A stretch of 64,000 bases of DNA, from assembly GCF_000720255.1 (NCBI RefSeq), contig NZ_JOJE01000038.1:1-64000 (forward strand), in the 5' to 3' direction. Below the pieces are notes generated by a model that ran no database searches, was not told the DNA's origin, and saw only the letters and a list, made by a program, of their open reading frames with translations. A program made the position numbers and the translations under genes. This document shows positions 16,552 to 25,311 of the stretch, piece by piece; within the stretch, counting starts at the first letter, position 1, and every line of letters begins with the position of its first letter. This DNA comes from Streptomyces griseus subsp. griseus. GTDB taxonomy: Bacteria > Actinomycetota > Actinomycetes > Streptomycetales > Streptomycetaceae.

Positions 16552-17725
16552 GGCGTCGCAGCACCGCAAGCCCCGCTCCCCGGGTACGCGCGTGGCGGGC
16601 ATACGCACGCCCGCCCTCGCCACGGCCGCCCTCACCTCCGTGGCCCTGCTCTCCCAGACGGCGAACGCCGCCCCCGCGGACGACAAGCCGAGCCTCGAAG
16701 AGGTCGAGAAGAAGGTCGACGACCTCTACCGCCAGGCGGAGTCCGCGACCGAGAAGTACAACGCGGCCAAGGAGAAGACCGCGACCCAGCGCAAGCGCGT
16801 CGACACCCTCCTCGACGACGTCGCCCAGCGCGCGCAGAAGCTCAACGAGGAGCGCGAGCGGCTCGGCGACTACGCCGCGGCCCAGTACCGCACCGGCGCG
16901 GCCGCGCCCGACACCGCGACCTTCCTGCTGGCGGACTCCCCGCAGGACTACTTCGACCAGACCCAGCTGATGGACCGGATGACCGGCCGTCAGAAGAAGG
17001 CCGTCGACGACTACTTCTCCGAGCAGTCGGCGACGATGAAGAAGCGCCAGGAGGCGAGCGAGAGCCTCGCCACGCTCACCGACTCGCAGAACGACCTCAA
17101 GACCGCCAAGGCCACCGTCCAGAAGAAGCTCGCCGACGCGCGTGGTCTGCTGTCGAAGCTGACGGCGGAGGAGAAGGCGCGGCTCGCGGCGATCGAGAAG
17201 CAGAAGCAGGAGGCGGCCGCCCGCAAGGCGGCGGAGCTGGCGAAGCAGCAGGCGGCGGAGCAGAAGGCCCGCGAGGAGGCCGCCGCCCAGCAGGACAGCT
17301 CGTCGTCGTCCTCGTCGTCATCCTCCTCGTCGTCCACCTCGACGGCCCCCGCCGACTCCTCCTACGCCACCAAGGCCGACAAGGCGCTCGCCTTCGCCCG
17401 CGCCCAGATCGGCAAGCCGTACGTCTGGGGCGCCACCGGCCCCGACTCCTACGACTGCTCGGGACTCACCCAGGCCGCCTGGAAGGCTGCCGGAGTGGAC
17501 CTCCCCCGCGTCACCTACGACCAGGTCAACGCCGGCACCACGGTCTCCCTGTCCAACGCCCAGCCCGGTGACCTGGTCTTCTTCTACGACGACATCAGCC
17601 ACGTCGGCATCTACATCGGCAACGGCATGATGATCCACGCCCCGAAGCCGGGCGCGTACGTCCGCGAGGAGTCCATCTACTACGACGGCGAGTCGACGAT
17701 CCACAGCGTGGTGCGGCCCGCCTGA
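16550..17725 (+). CDS. secreted NlpC/P60 (C40) peptidoglycan endopeptidase
   Basis: 391 aa from TTG 16550, with AAGGAG 7 bases upstream. Signal peptide over residues 1-40 ending near ANAAPA. Two long coiled-coil segments (~45-115 and ~140-245) follow, as in RipA/CwlO-type hydrolases. Then comes a homopolymeric serine linker (13 Ser, ~252-264, encoded by a TCN microsatellite near 17299-17337) and the C-terminal NlpC/P60 domain. Catalytic residues are Cys303 (YDCSGL), His351 (SHVGIY) and His363 (IHAPKP). It should cut the D-Glu to diamino acid bond of wall peptides. Expression is probably set by the c-di-AMP riboswitch upstream. Confidence 0.93.
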   Translation: MASQHRKPRSPGTRVAGIRTPALATAALTSVALLSQTANAAPADDKPSLEEVEKKVDDLYRQAESATEKYNAAKEKTATQRKRVDTLLDDVAQRAQKLNEERERLGDYAAAQYRTGAAAPDTATFLLADSPQDYFDQTQLMDRMTGRQKKAVDDYFSEQSATMKKRQEASESLATLTDSQNDLKTAKATVQKKLADARGLLSKLTAEEKARLAAIEKQKQEAAARKAAELAKQQAAEQKAREEAAAQQDSSSSSSSSSSSSSTSTAPADSSYATKADKALAFARAQIGKPYVWGATGPDSYDCSGLTQAAWKAAGVDLPRVTYDQVNAGTTVSLSNAQPGDLVFFYDDISHVGIYIGNGMMIHAPKPGAYVREESIYYDGESTIHSVVRPA

Positions 17726-17740
17726 GGCAGTGGACCGCAC

Positions 17741-17777
17741 ACGCGCGGGCGTGGGGCTCTGTCCCGCGCCCGCGCGT
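17741..17777 (+). terminator. terminator after the NlpC/P60 gene
   Basis: ACGCGCGGGCG (17741-17751) pairs with CGCCCGCGCGT (17767-17777), followed by ATTTC. An 11-bp stem. Confidence 0.65.
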
Positions 17778-17840
17778 ATTTCGAGGTGCACGCGCGCGTG
17801 GCCCGCTCGCACAGCGCACCGCGCTCCTTAGCATCGGCCC

Positions 17841-18827
17841 ATGCCCCCCTCCTCCCCCCTCCGCGCCTGGTGGGCGCGGCGTTCCCCGGCGGCCGGGGCC
17901 GCGGTGATGGCGACCGGCGTCCTGGCGGTCGGCTTCCGGTCGGCGGGGTACGGGGTCCTGGCCCGGATCGCCCTCGCGGCGACCAGTGCCGCATGGCTGG
18001 CCCTGGCGGCCCACTTCACCGTGCGGCTGCTGCGGGAGCGCGAGCGGTGGGCGGCGGAGGCGGCCACCCCCGGCGCACTCACGGCGGTCGCCGCGACCAC
18101 GGTCCTCGGCACCGGCTTCTCGGTCCTGGGACAGCAGACCGTCGCGGCGGCGCTGCTGGCGCTGTCGGTCGTGCTCTGGCCGGGTCTGCTGTTCTCGGTC
18201 GTCCTGCACTGGCGCCGGCGCATGACCGGGTCGGTGTTCCTCGCCTGTGTGGCCACGGAGGGGCTCGCCGTCCTGGCCGCCACCCTCGCCGGGGCCGAGG
18301 CGACGGCCTGGCTCGCGCAGGCCGCCCTCGTGCTGCTCTGGCTCGGCCTGCTGCTCTACTGCGCCGCGCTGTACTGCTTCGATCCGCGGCAGGTGACCAA
18401 GGGCGCGGGTGACCAGTGGGTCGCGGGCGGCGCGCTCTCCATCTCGGCGCTCGCCGGGTCGAGGCTGCTCGCTGCCGGCAGTGCGCGCCTGTACCTGTGG
18501 AACGACGACGACGGCGGTGTCCTGCGCTCGGTGACGGTCGGACTGGTCGTGCTCGACCTGTGCTGGTACGTCGTACTCGTCGTCGCCGAGTGCGTCCGGC
18601 GGCGACCGCACTACGACGAGCACCGCTGGTCCACCGCGTTCCCCATGGGAATGACGGCGACGGCGCTGCTGTCCGTCGCCGCCACCCTCGACGTCCCGTG
18701 GCTGAAGGGGCCGGGTCAGGCGCTGCTGTGGATCGCGGTGGCGGTGTGGCTGGCCGTCGCCGCGGGCGCGGTGCGGGCGGCCGGGGCGGCCGTCCGGGCC
18801 GAGGTCACGTCCACAGCACCGCGATGA
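17841..18827 (+). CDS. TDT-family-like membrane transporter
   Basis: 328 aa with about 9-10 hydrophobic segments. The opening AAGAAVMATGVLAVGF and the late HRWSTAFPMGMTATALL resemble signature regions of the tellurite-resistance/dicarboxylate transporter (TDT, SLAC1-like) family, where a Phe-Pro-x-Gly motif lies in a pore helix. The substrate is not predictable. The ATG at 17841 has no Shine-Dalgarno, and a TTAGCAT box lies a few bases upstream, so the mRNA may be leaderless. It is convergent with, and overlaps by 23 bp, the small membrane gene downstream. Confidence 0.7.
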   Translation: MPPSSPLRAWWARRSPAAGAAVMATGVLAVGFRSAGYGVLARIALAATSAAWLALAAHFTVRLLRERERWAAEAATPGALTAVAATTVLGTGFSVLGQQTVAAALLALSVVLWPGLLFSVVLHWRRRMTGSVFLACVATEGLAVLAATLAGAEATAWLAQAALVLLWLGLLLYCAALYCFDPRQVTKGAGDQWVAGGALSISALAGSRLLAAGSARLYLWNDDDGGVLRSVTVGLVVLDLCWYVVLVVAECVRRRPHYDEHRWSTAFPMGMTATALLSVAATLDVPWLKGPGQALLWIAVAVWLAVAAGAVRAAGAAVRAEVTSTAPR

Positions 18828-19158
18828 AGATGTTCGCCGTGGTCAGGGCGCCCACCAGGGCGAACAGGCCCTTGTCCACCTTCTCGTCGTCCCGCTTCAC
18901 GTAGACGAGCCCCAGGATCACGATCAGCAGGGCCAGCTTCACACCGATCTTGATGTTGTTCACCGGCTGGTCGTCGGCCTGGTTGAGGCCGACCAGGATC
19001 ACGCCCGTGACCAGCATCGTCAGCGCGCCGTGCAGCATCGCCGGGACGAAGCGGGCGGTGCCCCGTCCCATCGCCTTCATCTGCGTGAGGAAGCCGCCGA
19101 GGAGGGAGGCGATGCCGATGATGTGCAGGCCGACGAAGAGATGGATGAGTACGTCCAT
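18805..19158 (-). CDS. small four-helix membrane protein, unknown function
   Basis: 117 aa with four predicted transmembrane helices: residues ~2-24, ~38-60, ~70-87 and ~97-115. A short cytoplasmic KRDDEKVDK loop lies between helices 3 and 4. No signal peptide separate from the first helix and no known motif. The 3' end overlaps the 3' end of the convergent TDT-like gene. This type of small integral membrane protein is conserved among streptomycetes, but I cannot name a role. Confidence 0.7.
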   Translation of the reverse strand: MDVLIHLFVGLHIIGIASLLGGFLTQMKAMGRGTARFVPAMLHGALTMLVTGVILVGLNQADDQPVNNIKIGVKLALLIVILGLVYVKRDDEKVDKGLFALVGALTTANIFIAVLWT

Positions 19159-19638
19159 GGAGTGGGAGCCTAATCAGAGGCCGCGGGACGCCCGACACCG
19201 GCCCGGTCACGGCAGGCCCGGAGGCGCTGCATATATGCGCCCCATAGCACTCCGTCCCGCCCACAGGTCCAGGATTCCCCACATCGGTCATCGCTCCGCG
19301 TGAAGGAGACGCACCCAGAACCGGATCACGGTCACTTACGGTCACCCTTCGGTCCGCTCGCACCAGTTCCGCACAACGCGTTACCAAGCCGACACAACGG
19401 CCTAGCGTCCTCCCCAGGTGACCGGCTCCCCACCGCCGCCCGGGCCAGGGGCGGCAGTCGGCCACCACCGCCGAGAAGGTCCGGCGGCGGCTCGCTCCCC
19501 CTGTGCAGGCCGCCGCCGGACGCGGGAACCGTCCCCGGCGGTCGTACGTCCGCTCCGCTCGCGGCTACGTCCCCTCGACGGCCGTACGCCCTCCCCGCGT
19601 ACGGAGATGGCGGTCGTACGAAAGGACGTGCAGTCCCC
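19159..19638. other. divergent intergenic region upstream of second NlpC/P60 gene
   Basis: No gene and no riboswitch of the kind seen at 16378. A possible promoter (TTACCA 19381-19386, 16-base spacer, TAGCGT 19403-19408) would give a ~225-base leader to the gene at 19639. Confidence 0.4.
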
Positions 19639-20709
19639 ATGGCAGCGCACCGCAAGCCCAGACAGCGCTCGCTCGGCGGCAATACGGCCCGGACGGCCGC
19701 CACGCTCGCCATGGCGGGAGCCGCGACCGCGACGGGCTTCGACGGAACCGGACACGCAGAGCCGAACCTGACACCGGCGCAGGTCGAGGCCAAGGTGAAC
19801 CAGCTGTACCAGGAGGCGGAGGCCGCCACCGAGAAGTACAACGGCGCCAAGGAGAAGACCGAGGCGACCGAGCGCCGGCTGGGCTCACTGCGGGACCAGG
19901 CGGCACGCAGGACACAGCGGCTCAACGAGGAGCGGGAGGCGCTGGGTTCGATCGCCGCGTCCCAGTACCGCAGCAACGGCCTCGACCCGGCACTGCAACT
20001 CGCCCTCTCCGACGATCCCGATCAGTACCTCCGGGGCGCCGCCTTCGCCGAACGGGCCGGCGACCGGCAGGCGGGTGCCGTCACACGCGTCCGCAAACAG
20101 CTGCGCGAGATCGAGCAGTTGCGCGGAGCGGCACGCCTCGAGCTGACCTCGCTCAGGTCGCAGCAGGCCCAGTTGCAGCGACACAAGAAGACGGTCACCG
20201 GGAAGCTGGGCGCCGCCCGGCGGCTGCTGTCCCGGCTCAGCGCCGAGGAACGTGCGCGGTTCGGCACGGGCGGAGCGGGCACGGACCCGGCCTCACGCGA
20301 CGCGACGGGCGCCCGCGACAGCCTGGCGGCCCCGGGCTCGGCGACCGCCGCCGCGCCCAACTCCCGTGCCGCCGCGGCCGTCTCCTACGCCTTCAGCAAG
20401 CTCGGCAGCCCCTATGTGTGGGGTGCGACCGGTCCCGACTCCTTCGACTGCTCCGGCCTCGTCCAGGCCGCGTACCGCTCCGCCGGCCTCTCCCTCCCCC
20501 GCACGACCTACACCCAGATCAACGCGGGCCGCCGCGTCTCCCGCTCCGAACTCCTCCCTGGCGACCTGGTGTTCTTCTACTCCGGAATCACTCACGTCGG
20601 GATCTACATCGGCAACGGCCGCATGATCCACGCCCCGAACCCCTCCGCCCCGGTCCGCCTGGCCCCGCTCGACGAGATGCCGTTCGCGGGGGCTGCGCGG
20701 GTGGTGTGA
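19639..20709 (+). CDS. secreted NlpC/P60 (C40) peptidoglycan endopeptidase
   Basis: 356 aa from ATG 19639. A paralogue of the gene at 16550: signal peptide over residues 1-37, coiled coil with a matching EAATEKYNGAKEKTE region, a second helical segment, a short linker and an NlpC/P60 domain. Catalytic residues are Cys271 (FDCSGL), His319 (THVGIY) and His331 (IHAPNP). It lacks the poly-Ser linker and lacks an upstream c-di-AMP riboswitch. The pair therefore seems to supply the same kind of wall cleavage under different control. It stands alone, convergent with the response-regulator gene. Confidence 0.92.
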   Translation: MAAHRKPRQRSLGGNTARTAATLAMAGAATATGFDGTGHAEPNLTPAQVEAKVNQLYQEAEAATEKYNGAKEKTEATERRLGSLRDQAARRTQRLNEEREALGSIAASQYRSNGLDPALQLALSDDPDQYLRGAAFAERAGDRQAGAVTRVRKQLREIEQLRGAARLELTSLRSQQAQLQRHKKTVTGKLGAARRLLSRLSAEERARFGTGGAGTDPASRDATGARDSLAAPGSATAAAPNSRAAAAVSYAFSKLGSPYVWGATGPDSFDCSGLVQAAYRSAGLSLPRTTYTQINAGRRVSRSELLPGDLVFFYSGITHVGIYIGNGRMIHAPNPSAPVRLAPLDEMPFAGAARVV

Positions 20710-20745
20710 GGGAGGAGCGGGGTCTCCCCCGCCCCCACGCAGGCT

Positions 20746-21498
20746 TCAGACCAGTCGCCGTGCCGTCGCCCAGCGGGTCAGCTCGTGGCGGTTGGAGAGC
20801 TGGAGCTTCCTGAGCACCGCGGAGACGTGCGACTCGACGGTCTTCACGGAGATGAACAGCTGCTTGGCGATCTCCTTGTAGGCGTAACCCCGGGCGATGA
20901 GACGCAGCACCTCGCGCTCGCGCTGGGTGAGGCGGTCGAGGTCCTCGTCGACCGGCGGGGCGTCGGTGGAGGCGAAGGCGTCCAGGACGAACCCGGCGAG
21001 GCGCGGGGAGAAGACCGCGTCGCCCTCCTGGACCCGGAAGACGGAGGCGACGAGATCCGAGCCCGTGATCGTCTTCGTGACGTAGCCGCGCGCTCCCCCG
21101 CGGATCACACCGATCACGTCCTCCGCCGCGTCCGAGACGGACAGGGCGAGGAAGCGCACGGGCTGTTCGGGGTCCGCCATCAACGGGGCGCAGCGCCGCA
21201 GCACTTCGACCCCGCCGCCGCCCGGGAGGTGGACGTCGAGGAGGACCACCTCGGGCCGGGTCGCGGTGATGACCGTGACCGCCTGGTCGACGTCCGCCGC
21301 CTCGCCGACCACCTCGACGCCGGTCTGCTCGGTCTGTCCGATCTCGGCCTGCACGCCCGTACGGAACATGCGGTGGTCGTCGACGAGGACCACCCGGACT
21401 CGGCGTCCGGCCGCGCCGCCCGCGCTGCCCGTCGACTGCTCGGGCTCGGCCGTCTCCGCCGCTCCCGCCGTGGTGTCGTGCTCGGTCGGGTCGCTCAT
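20746..21498 (-). CDS. NarL/LuxR-family response regulator of the PspC-kinase pair
   Basis: 250 aa. A ~33-residue Ala/Gly/Glu arm precedes the receiver domain. The acidic pocket is VDD (39-41), the phosphorylated residue Asp88 (VVLLDVHLPG) and the conserved Lys lies in the YVTKTI segment. The C-terminal LuxR-type helix-turn-helix begins at LTQREREVLRLIARG (~190-250). It overlaps the sensor kinase by 4 bp (ATGA, 21495-21498), so the two are coupled. Likely targets are the TCAGGG boxes in the nearby divergent region. Confidence 0.93.
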   Translation of the reverse strand: MSDPTEHDTTAGAAETAEPEQSTGSAGGAAGRRVRVVLVDDHRMFRTGVQAEIGQTEQTGVEVVGEAADVDQAVTVITATRPEVVLLDVHLPGGGGVEVLRRCAPLMADPEQPVRFLALSVSDAAEDVIGVIRGGARGYVTKTITGSDLVASVFRVQEGDAVFSPRLAGFVLDAFASTDAPPVDEDLDRLTQREREVLRLIARGYAYKEIAKQLFISVKTVESHVSAVLRKLQLSNRHELTRWATARRLV

Positions 21499-22787
21499 GA
21501 CGTCTTCTCCGCCCTCTCCATCTCCAGCTCGACCTCCGTGCCGCCGTCGGGCACCGCGCGCAGCCGCGCCGTGCCGCCGTTGCGTTCCATGCGGCCGATG
21601 ATCGATTCTCTGACGCCCATGCGGTCGGCGGGTATCGAATCGAGGTCGAAGCCCGGTCCGCGGTCCCGCACGGACACGAAGACCGTCCTGCCCTCGACTT
21701 CCGCGTAGACCTGCACTGCGCCGCCCTCGCCACCGTACTTGGCGGCGTTGACCATTGCCTCACGCGCTGCCTGCATCTGCGCGCCGATCCCGTCGTCGAG
21801 CGGGCAGTCGCCCACGACGACCACCTCGATGGGGACGCCGTGCTTGTCCTCGACCTCGGCGGCGTTGCGCCGGACCGCGTCGGCGAGGGTGGACGGTTCG
21901 TCGGCCTCGTCCTTGCCGGTGCCCTCGGGCTTGTAGAGCCAGGTGCGCAGGTCACGCTCCTGGGCACGGGCGAGGCGGCGCACCTCGCCCGCGTTCTCCG
22001 CGTTGCGCTGGATCAGGGTGAGGGTGTGCAGCACCGAGTCGTGGACATGGGCGGCGACCTCGGCGCGCTCCTGGGCCCGGATGCGCATCAGGCGTTCCTC
22101 GGAGAGGTCCTGCGTCATGCGCACGAGATACGGCCCCGCGAGGAGCGTTGTCCCGACGAGGACGGCGAGGGCGGCCTGCAGGACCGAGCCGAGGTGGGCG
22201 GCGGAGCCCTGCAGGACGAAGATGCCTGAGACACCGGCGGTGACGAGGAGGACACCGGCGCCCGCGCGCAGCAGCGTGAGCGTGCGGCGGCGGCTGCCCA
22301 CCTCGACCCAGCGGGCCCGACGGGCATTGTCCGCCTGACGCCAGACGAGGGCGACGCCCGCACCGACGAGCACCGCGGGCAGCAGATACACCTTGGCGCC
22401 GCCGCTCAGGTTGACGCTGCCGACGAAGACCATCGCCACGACGACCATGAGCAGCAGGGCGACGATCTGGCCCTTGTCCGGCTTGCGCGCGACGAACCGG
22501 CGCCGGCCGTCGGACGAGGTCTCGGCGGTGACGAGGGACGGTGGTCTCTGGTCGCCCACACCGCCGACGCCGAGCGGCACGAAGAACCAGAACGCCCCGT
22601 ACAGCAGCGCGCCCAGACCGTCCGCCATGAACAGGCCGGCGAAGACGAGCCGCACCCAGATCACGGGCAGCCCGAGATGCCCGGCGAGCCCTCGCGCCAC
22701 CCCACCCAGCCAGCGTCCGTCGCTGCTGCGGTAGAGCTTGCGCGGGGGCCGCGGTTCGGCGGGTGGCGCTGCGGCGGCTTCCGGCAT
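21495..22787 (-). CDS. PspC-domain sensor histidine kinase
   Basis: 430 aa from ATG 22787. Residues ~16-75 are a PspC domain (KLYRSSDGRWLGGVARGLAG, then a hydrophobic hairpin). Four to five more transmembrane segments follow (~108-220). The HisKA_3 dimerisation motif is AAHVHDSVLHTL with His249 as phosphoacceptor. The ATP-binding HATPase has the G boxes DRGPGFD and GMGVRESI-like RMGVRESII. Kinases of this build sense envelope stress in the LiaS/NarL branch. The PspC domain may listen to the membrane or to the PspC protein encoded across the divergent promoter. Confidence 0.92.
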   Translation of the reverse strand: MPEAAAAPPAEPRPPRKLYRSSDGRWLGGVARGLAGHLGLPVIWVRLVFAGLFMADGLGALLYGAFWFFVPLGVGGVGDQRPPSLVTAETSSDGRRRFVARKPDKGQIVALLLMVVVAMVFVGSVNLSGGAKVYLLPAVLVGAGVALVWRQADNARRARWVEVGSRRRTLTLLRAGAGVLLVTAGVSGIFVLQGSAAHLGSVLQAALAVLVGTTLLAGPYLVRMTQDLSEERLMRIRAQERAEVAAHVHDSVLHTLTLIQRNAENAGEVRRLARAQERDLRTWLYKPEGTGKDEADEPSTLADAVRRNAAEVEDKHGVPIEVVVVGDCPLDDGIGAQMQAAREAMVNAAKYGGEGGAVQVYAEVEGRTVFVSVRDRGPGFDLDSIPADRMGVRESIIGRMERNGGTARLRAVPDGGTEVELEMERAEKTS

Positions 22788-22822
22788 GGCATCGATGTTC
22801 ACACGGGCGGCGGCCCGGAGCA

Positions 22823-22920
22823 TCAGGGTCGACCCCTAAGGCGCCCCTGATCTTCGAACGGCGGGTCCGTCGAACGTTTCCCCGCACCGGCTCAGGGGCG
22901 ATATCAGGGTCCGACCAGGG
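22823..22920. promoter_or_regulatory. cluster of TCAGGG boxes in the divergent PspC promoter
   Basis: Four boxes: TCAGGGTC (22823-22830, +), TCAGGGGCG (22850-22842, -), TCAGGGGCG (22892-22900, +) and TCAGGGTCCGA (22904-22914, +); a weaker CCAGGGTCG follows at 22915. The second and third form an inverted repeat. They lie between the kinase and the PspC/LiaF-like gene, so they are the natural candidates for the response-regulator sites. Confidence 0.5.
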
Positions 22921-22965
22921 TCGTTCCGACTGCCGCCGGGGCGCCTCGCCCGTCACCATGGACGC

Positions 22966-24393
22966 ATGACCGATCACCAGCACGCCGCGGACGCGGTGCC
23001 CGAGGAGGGCGCCGCGGACGAGGCATCCGTCCACGCACCCCGCACCGCCGGTGACGCCGGTGGGGCGCCCGGGGCCGACGGGCCCGGTGCGGCGGGCGTG
23101 CCCGCGGAGGCCGGCGGCCCGCTCCGGTTCCGTCGGGACCGGCGGCAGAAGATGATCGCCGGGGTGTGCGCGGGACTCGGGCGGCAGTGCGACATGGACC
23201 CGGTGATCTTCCGGATCACGCTCGCGGTCCTCTCCGCCACGGGCGGCATCGGCCTCATCTTCTACGGCTTCGCCTGGCTCTTCGTCCCCTACGAGGGCGA
23301 GGAGCAGAACGAGGTGCGCAGGCTCCTCACCGGCCGGGTGGACGGCCAGGCGCTGGCGGCCGTGCTGTTCGCCCTGGTCGGCTGCGGCGTCTTCCTCTCC
23401 ATGTTGAAGAACGGCGGCGTGCTGACCTTCGCCGTCGTCCTCTCCCTCCTCCTCGCGGGCGCCGGGTACTGGTCACCGAGACGCGGCGCGCCCGACCCCG
23501 ACCCGCTGGCCGCACAGGCCGCCGCGGACGCACCCCCGGAGGCCCAGGCGCCGCCTGTTCCCGCCGCCTACCCGTCCTGGTGGCGCGAACCCATCGTCAA
23601 GGACGGCACCCACGTCGGGGGCACCGGCTACCTCTGGGGTCCCAGCGACTCCGCCGACCGGGACGTCGCGGCGGCCGTCGCCATCGGCCTCGGCACCGAG
23701 GGGCGTCAGCACGCGGACATACAGGCGCTGCGTGCCCGGCCCCGGCAGAAGCCGCGCGGCCCCCGCCGGATCGGCGGCTGGGTGTTCCTGCTCGCGCTGC
23801 TCGCGGGTTTCCTCGGCACCCGACTGACCTGGGACGATCATCCGCTCGGCACCAGCCTCCAGACGGGGCTGTCCTTCGCGTTGGTCGTCTTCGGGGTGGG
23901 CATAGCCGTCAGCGCGTTCCTCGGCCGAGTGGGAGCCGGGTCGGTGTTCCTGGCGGTGGTGACGGCGGGCCTGCTCGCGGCTTCGGCGGCGCTGCCCAAG
24001 GACATCGGAACCCAGTGGATACGTGAGACGTGGAAGCCCACCGCGGTGACGGACGTGCGGCCGAAGTACGACCTCGGCACCGGTGTCGGCACCCTCGACC
24101 TGTCCCGGCTCGGCCCGGCCAAGGGGCGGACGGTGACCACGCGGGCCGAGGTGGGGATGGGCCGGCTGCGGGTGATCGTGCCGCCGGACGTGACCGTGCG
24201 GCTGAACATCGACGTGGGCCTCGGCGACATCCAACTGCCGGGCGACGACGCGAAGGACGTGGACGTGCAGCCGGGCAAGGACAAGAAGCTGACCCTGGTG
24301 CCGGTCTCGGGCGCCGGCAGGAGAGGCGGCACGCTCGACCTCGATCTCCGGGTCGGCGTGGGCCAGGCGGAGGTGAGCCGTGCTGCGTCATGA
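22966..24393 (+). CDS. PspC-domain membrane protein with LiaF-like C-terminus
   Basis: 475 aa. After a ~50-residue Ala/Gly/Glu arm comes a PspC domain (FRRDRRQKMIAGVCAGLG, ~54-110). Several transmembrane helices lie at ~125-165 and ~260-345. The C-terminus is a beta-rich domain (TDVRPKYDLGTGVGTLDLSRL...VGMGRLRVIVP..VGLGDIQLPG) like the LiaF/DUF4097-type toastrack domain. LiaF proteins restrain the LiaS kinase until the envelope is stressed. Being divergent from a PspC kinase/regulator pair, this is probably the third member of a Lia-like system. It overlaps the next gene by 14 bp. Confidence 0.85.
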   Translation: MTDHQHAADAVPEEGAADEASVHAPRTAGDAGGAPGADGPGAAGVPAEAGGPLRFRRDRRQKMIAGVCAGLGRQCDMDPVIFRITLAVLSATGGIGLIFYGFAWLFVPYEGEEQNEVRRLLTGRVDGQALAAVLFALVGCGVFLSMLKNGGVLTFAVVLSLLLAGAGYWSPRRGAPDPDPLAAQAAADAPPEAQAPPVPAAYPSWWREPIVKDGTHVGGTGYLWGPSDSADRDVAAAVAIGLGTEGRQHADIQALRARPRQKPRGPRRIGGWVFLLALLAGFLGTRLTWDDHPLGTSLQTGLSFALVVFGVGIAVSAFLGRVGAGSVFLAVVTAGLLAASAALPKDIGTQWIRETWKPTAVTDVRPKYDLGTGVGTLDLSRLGPAKGRTVTTRAEVGMGRLRVIVPPDVTVRLNIDVGLGDIQLPGDDAKDVDVQPGKDKKLTLVPVSGAGRRGGTLDLDLRVGVGQAEVSRAAS

Positions 24394-24619
24394 GTTCCAG
24401 CCCGGGAGGCTGGTCGCCGGTGTGTTCCTCATCCTGGCGGGCGTCCTGTTCGCCGGGGACGCGGACGGCCTGTGGGACACGCCCTGGTTCGTGATGATCC
24501 CGGTCGTCGCCGGCGGCCTCTGCCTGGCCGGTGCGGTCGGCTTCCTCACCCGCTGGATACGCAGACGCCGCCCACCCGCCGCGGAGCCTGCGTCACCGCG
24601 GTCGGCGGGACCGGTCTGA
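24380..24619 (+). CDS. small two-helix membrane protein
   Basis: 79 aa, ATG 24380, overlapping the end of the PspC/LiaF-like gene by 14 bp, so it is in the same operon. Two hydrophobic helices (~10-26 and ~37-58) are followed by an Arg-rich RWIRRRR and a Pro/Ala tail. It may be a small partner of the LiaF-like protein, but nothing in the sequence shows function. Confidence 0.75.
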   Translation: MLRHEFQPGRLVAGVFLILAGVLFAGDADGLWDTPWFVMIPVVAGGLCLAGAVGFLTRWIRRRRPPAAEPASPRSAGPV

Positions 24620-24663
24620 GACCCCGATCCGAACGGATCTTTCCGGAAGAGGCGGAGCGAGGC

Positions 24664-25188
24664 CTACCGGTACCCGCCGCCCCGCCGCCGCTTCCGGATG
24701 ACGGCGTCCACGGAGAGAAGGGGAGCGCCGGCCAGGACGAAGGGGAGCCAGGCCATGAGGTAGGGAAGATCATTGCCGTAGTAGTACGGGTCCGAGGCCC
24801 AGCTGACGGTCAGCCACAGACTGAGGGAGATCAGCGCGCCGCCGAGTGCGGCGATGCGGGTGAGGAGGCCCAGCAGGGCGCCGATGCCGACGGCGAGTTC
24901 GCCGAAGGCCATGGCGTAGCCGAAGCCGACGGGGTTGTTCAGGGCCATGTCGACGAGGGCCGGGATGGCCGAGGAGTCCCGGACGGCGCGCATCGTGTCA
25001 CCGATCGAGCCGGCGCCGGAGTCCTTCAGGAAGGCGCTGTCGGTGAGTTTGTCGATGCCGGCGTAGATGAAGGTGATGCCGAGGAAGATGCGGAGCGGGA
25101 TCAGGGCGTAGCGGGAGGCGGTGTCCCGCCAGCCGTGGTCCCCGTCGAGATAGGGGGTGTGGGTGTCTGAACGCATGCCGTGAGTCAT
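24664..25188 (-). CDS. DoxX family membrane protein
   Basis: 174 aa. Four transmembrane helices in the DoxX pattern: LIPLRIFLGITFIYAGIDKL (~27-46), then FGYAMAFGELAVGIGALLGLLTRIAALGG (~90-118), LISLSLWLTVSW and LPYLMAWLPFVLAGAPLL. DoxX proteins are small quinone-associated or redox membrane proteins; the exact role is unknown. AGGAG lies just before ATG 25188, and an in-frame ATG at 25176 is an alternative. Convergent with the small membrane gene. Confidence 0.85.
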   Translation of the reverse strand: MTHGMRSDTHTPYLDGDHGWRDTASRYALIPLRIFLGITFIYAGIDKLTDSAFLKDSGAGSIGDTMRAVRDSSAIPALVDMALNNPVGFGYAMAFGELAVGIGALLGLLTRIAALGGALISLSLWLTVSWASDPYYYGNDLPYLMAWLPFVLAGAPLLSVDAVIRKRRRGGGYR

Positions 25189-25311
25189 GGCTCCTAGCCG
25201 CCTCTCCGCCGCCGTGACATGGCCCCTCGAGAGACCTTACGTACGAAAGGGAGGCGCTGCTCACCCCTCTCGTTCACACTGACAGCTTTTTGACAGAGAG
25301 GACGGCCCGGC

